Source of the DNA: DATKNA01 sp963755755
Lineage (GTDB): Bacteria > Actinomycetota > Actinomycetes > Actinomycetales > Kineosporiaceae
Assembly (NCBI GenBank): GCA_963755755.1
Contig: CAVWLJ010000007.1
Span: 1 to 64,000 of the forward strand
Reading direction: 5' to 3'
Length of the DNA: 64,000 bases
Positions 63,828-64,000 of this stretch are shown piece after piece. A program made the position numbers and the translations under genes. The notes below the pieces were generated by a model. That model ran no database searches. It was given only the letters and a program-made list of their open reading frames with translations, and was not told the DNA's origin. The stretch's first letter is position 1; the number at the start of each line of letters is the position of its first letter.

Positions 63828-64000
63828 ATGGCTCGCATGACGCCCGACGACGTCCGCACCCTCGCGCTGGCCCTGCCCGGCGCGGTCGAGCTGCCGCACC
63901 ACGAGCGGACGTCGTTCCGCGTCGACGGCAGGATCTTCGCGACCATGGACGATCTCGGCGTCAACGTCCTGCTCGACGAGGAGCCGGCCCGCGAGGCGGC
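63828..64000 (+). CDS. YjbR/MmcQ-family protein (3' end cut by window edge)
   Basis: Only 57 codons are in view. ATG behind AGGAGG (63815-63820). The start ARMTPDDVRTLALALPGAVELPHHERTSFRVDGRIFATMDDLGVNVLLDEEPARE follows the DUF of the YjbR/MmcQ-like family (small cytoplasmic proteins with a cyclophilin-like helical fold, function unknown). Confidence is limited by the cut. Confidence 0.8.
   Translation, partial: MARMTPDDVRTLALALPGAVELPHHERTSFRVDGRIFATMDDLGVNVLLDEEPAREA

Noticed and set aside
1..64000. tRNA or rRNA genes
   Set aside because: I looked for TpsiC-arm signatures (GGTTCGA followed by pairing stems) and rRNA-like stretches and found none that fold; GGTTCGA at 51804-51811 lacks the arms.

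Overview
The window is a 64 kb piece of a very GC-rich actinobacterial chromosome. Signs of this are GTG starts joined by GTGA/ATGA overlaps, -10 hexamers (TANNNT) lying 6-8 nt before start codons, a DUF222/HNH (13E12) gene, WXG100 proteins, SpoIIE/RsbW-type signalling and many regulators. No rRNA, tRNA, CRISPR array, insertion sequence or origin was seen. The gene mix would suit a Pseudonocardiales- or Geodermatophilales-like organism, but this is a guess. About twenty-two genes are split by single-base frameshifts. Nearly all are repaired by removing one base, so most are probably sequence errors; such genes are reported as one CDS with the break noted.

Layout. 0-5.3 kb: a NarL/DesK-type two-component pair with a 2TM protein, a broken DUF222/HNH gene and two small membrane proteins. 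5.3-9.9 kb: a MarR regulator divergent from an operon P450 - glutamine-synthetase-like ligase - P450, with a perfect palindrome between them. 9.9-17.2 kb, mostly minus strand: a peptidase-like membrane protein, an rRNA/tRNA methyltransferase, an acetoacetate-decarboxylase-like protein, a glutamine amidotransferase with an APC permease, a DUF1206 protein, and a phosphate transporter with its PhoU-like partner. 17.3-21.3 kb: an anti-sigma-type kinase, a SpoIIE phosphatase and a 3-oxoacid CoA-transferase pair; 21.3 kb: a shikimate kinase.

21.9-29.6 kb holds the most interesting locus: a tightly coupled minus-strand operon of seven genes. In order of transcription they are a WXG100 protein, a WXG100-sized partner, a toxin-like protein with a WXG-like head and a nucleotidyltransferase-like tail, two paralogous small proteins that look like tandem immunity genes, an EccC/EssC-type FtsK ATPase, and a fusion of a YukD/EccD-like ubiquitin fold to a von Willebrand A domain. 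It looks like a minimal type VII secretion cassette carrying its own cargo, without EccB, EccE, mycosin or a multi-TM EccD.

29.7-37 kb: a dimethylglycine/sarcosine dehydrogenase-like flavoprotein, a type II NADH dehydrogenase, and a TetR - degenerate ABC ATPase - YhgE/Pip operon. 37-45 kb: a glycan-related group (GT9, HldE-like bifunctional enzyme, GT2, thioredoxin-reductase-like protein) with two broken secreted-protein genes and an MBL hydrolase, then a methyltransferase. 45-54.5 kb: HrpA helicase, an MFS transporter, a coiled-coil protein, a 693-nt gene-free stretch and a 7TM-PAS-SpoIIE phosphatase. 54.7-64 kb: a purine nucleoside phosphorylase with an NCS1 permease, a DUF1772 protein with a divergent AraC regulator, a GAF-GGDEF-EAL protein, a minimal zincin, a hydrolase that lacks its nucleophile, an aldo/keto reductase and the start of a YjbR-family gene.

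Three palindromic intergenic elements sit at three separate convergent gene junctions, two of them sharing an identical 37-bp core. The octamer CCTTGCCC recurs about 25 times, counting both strands.
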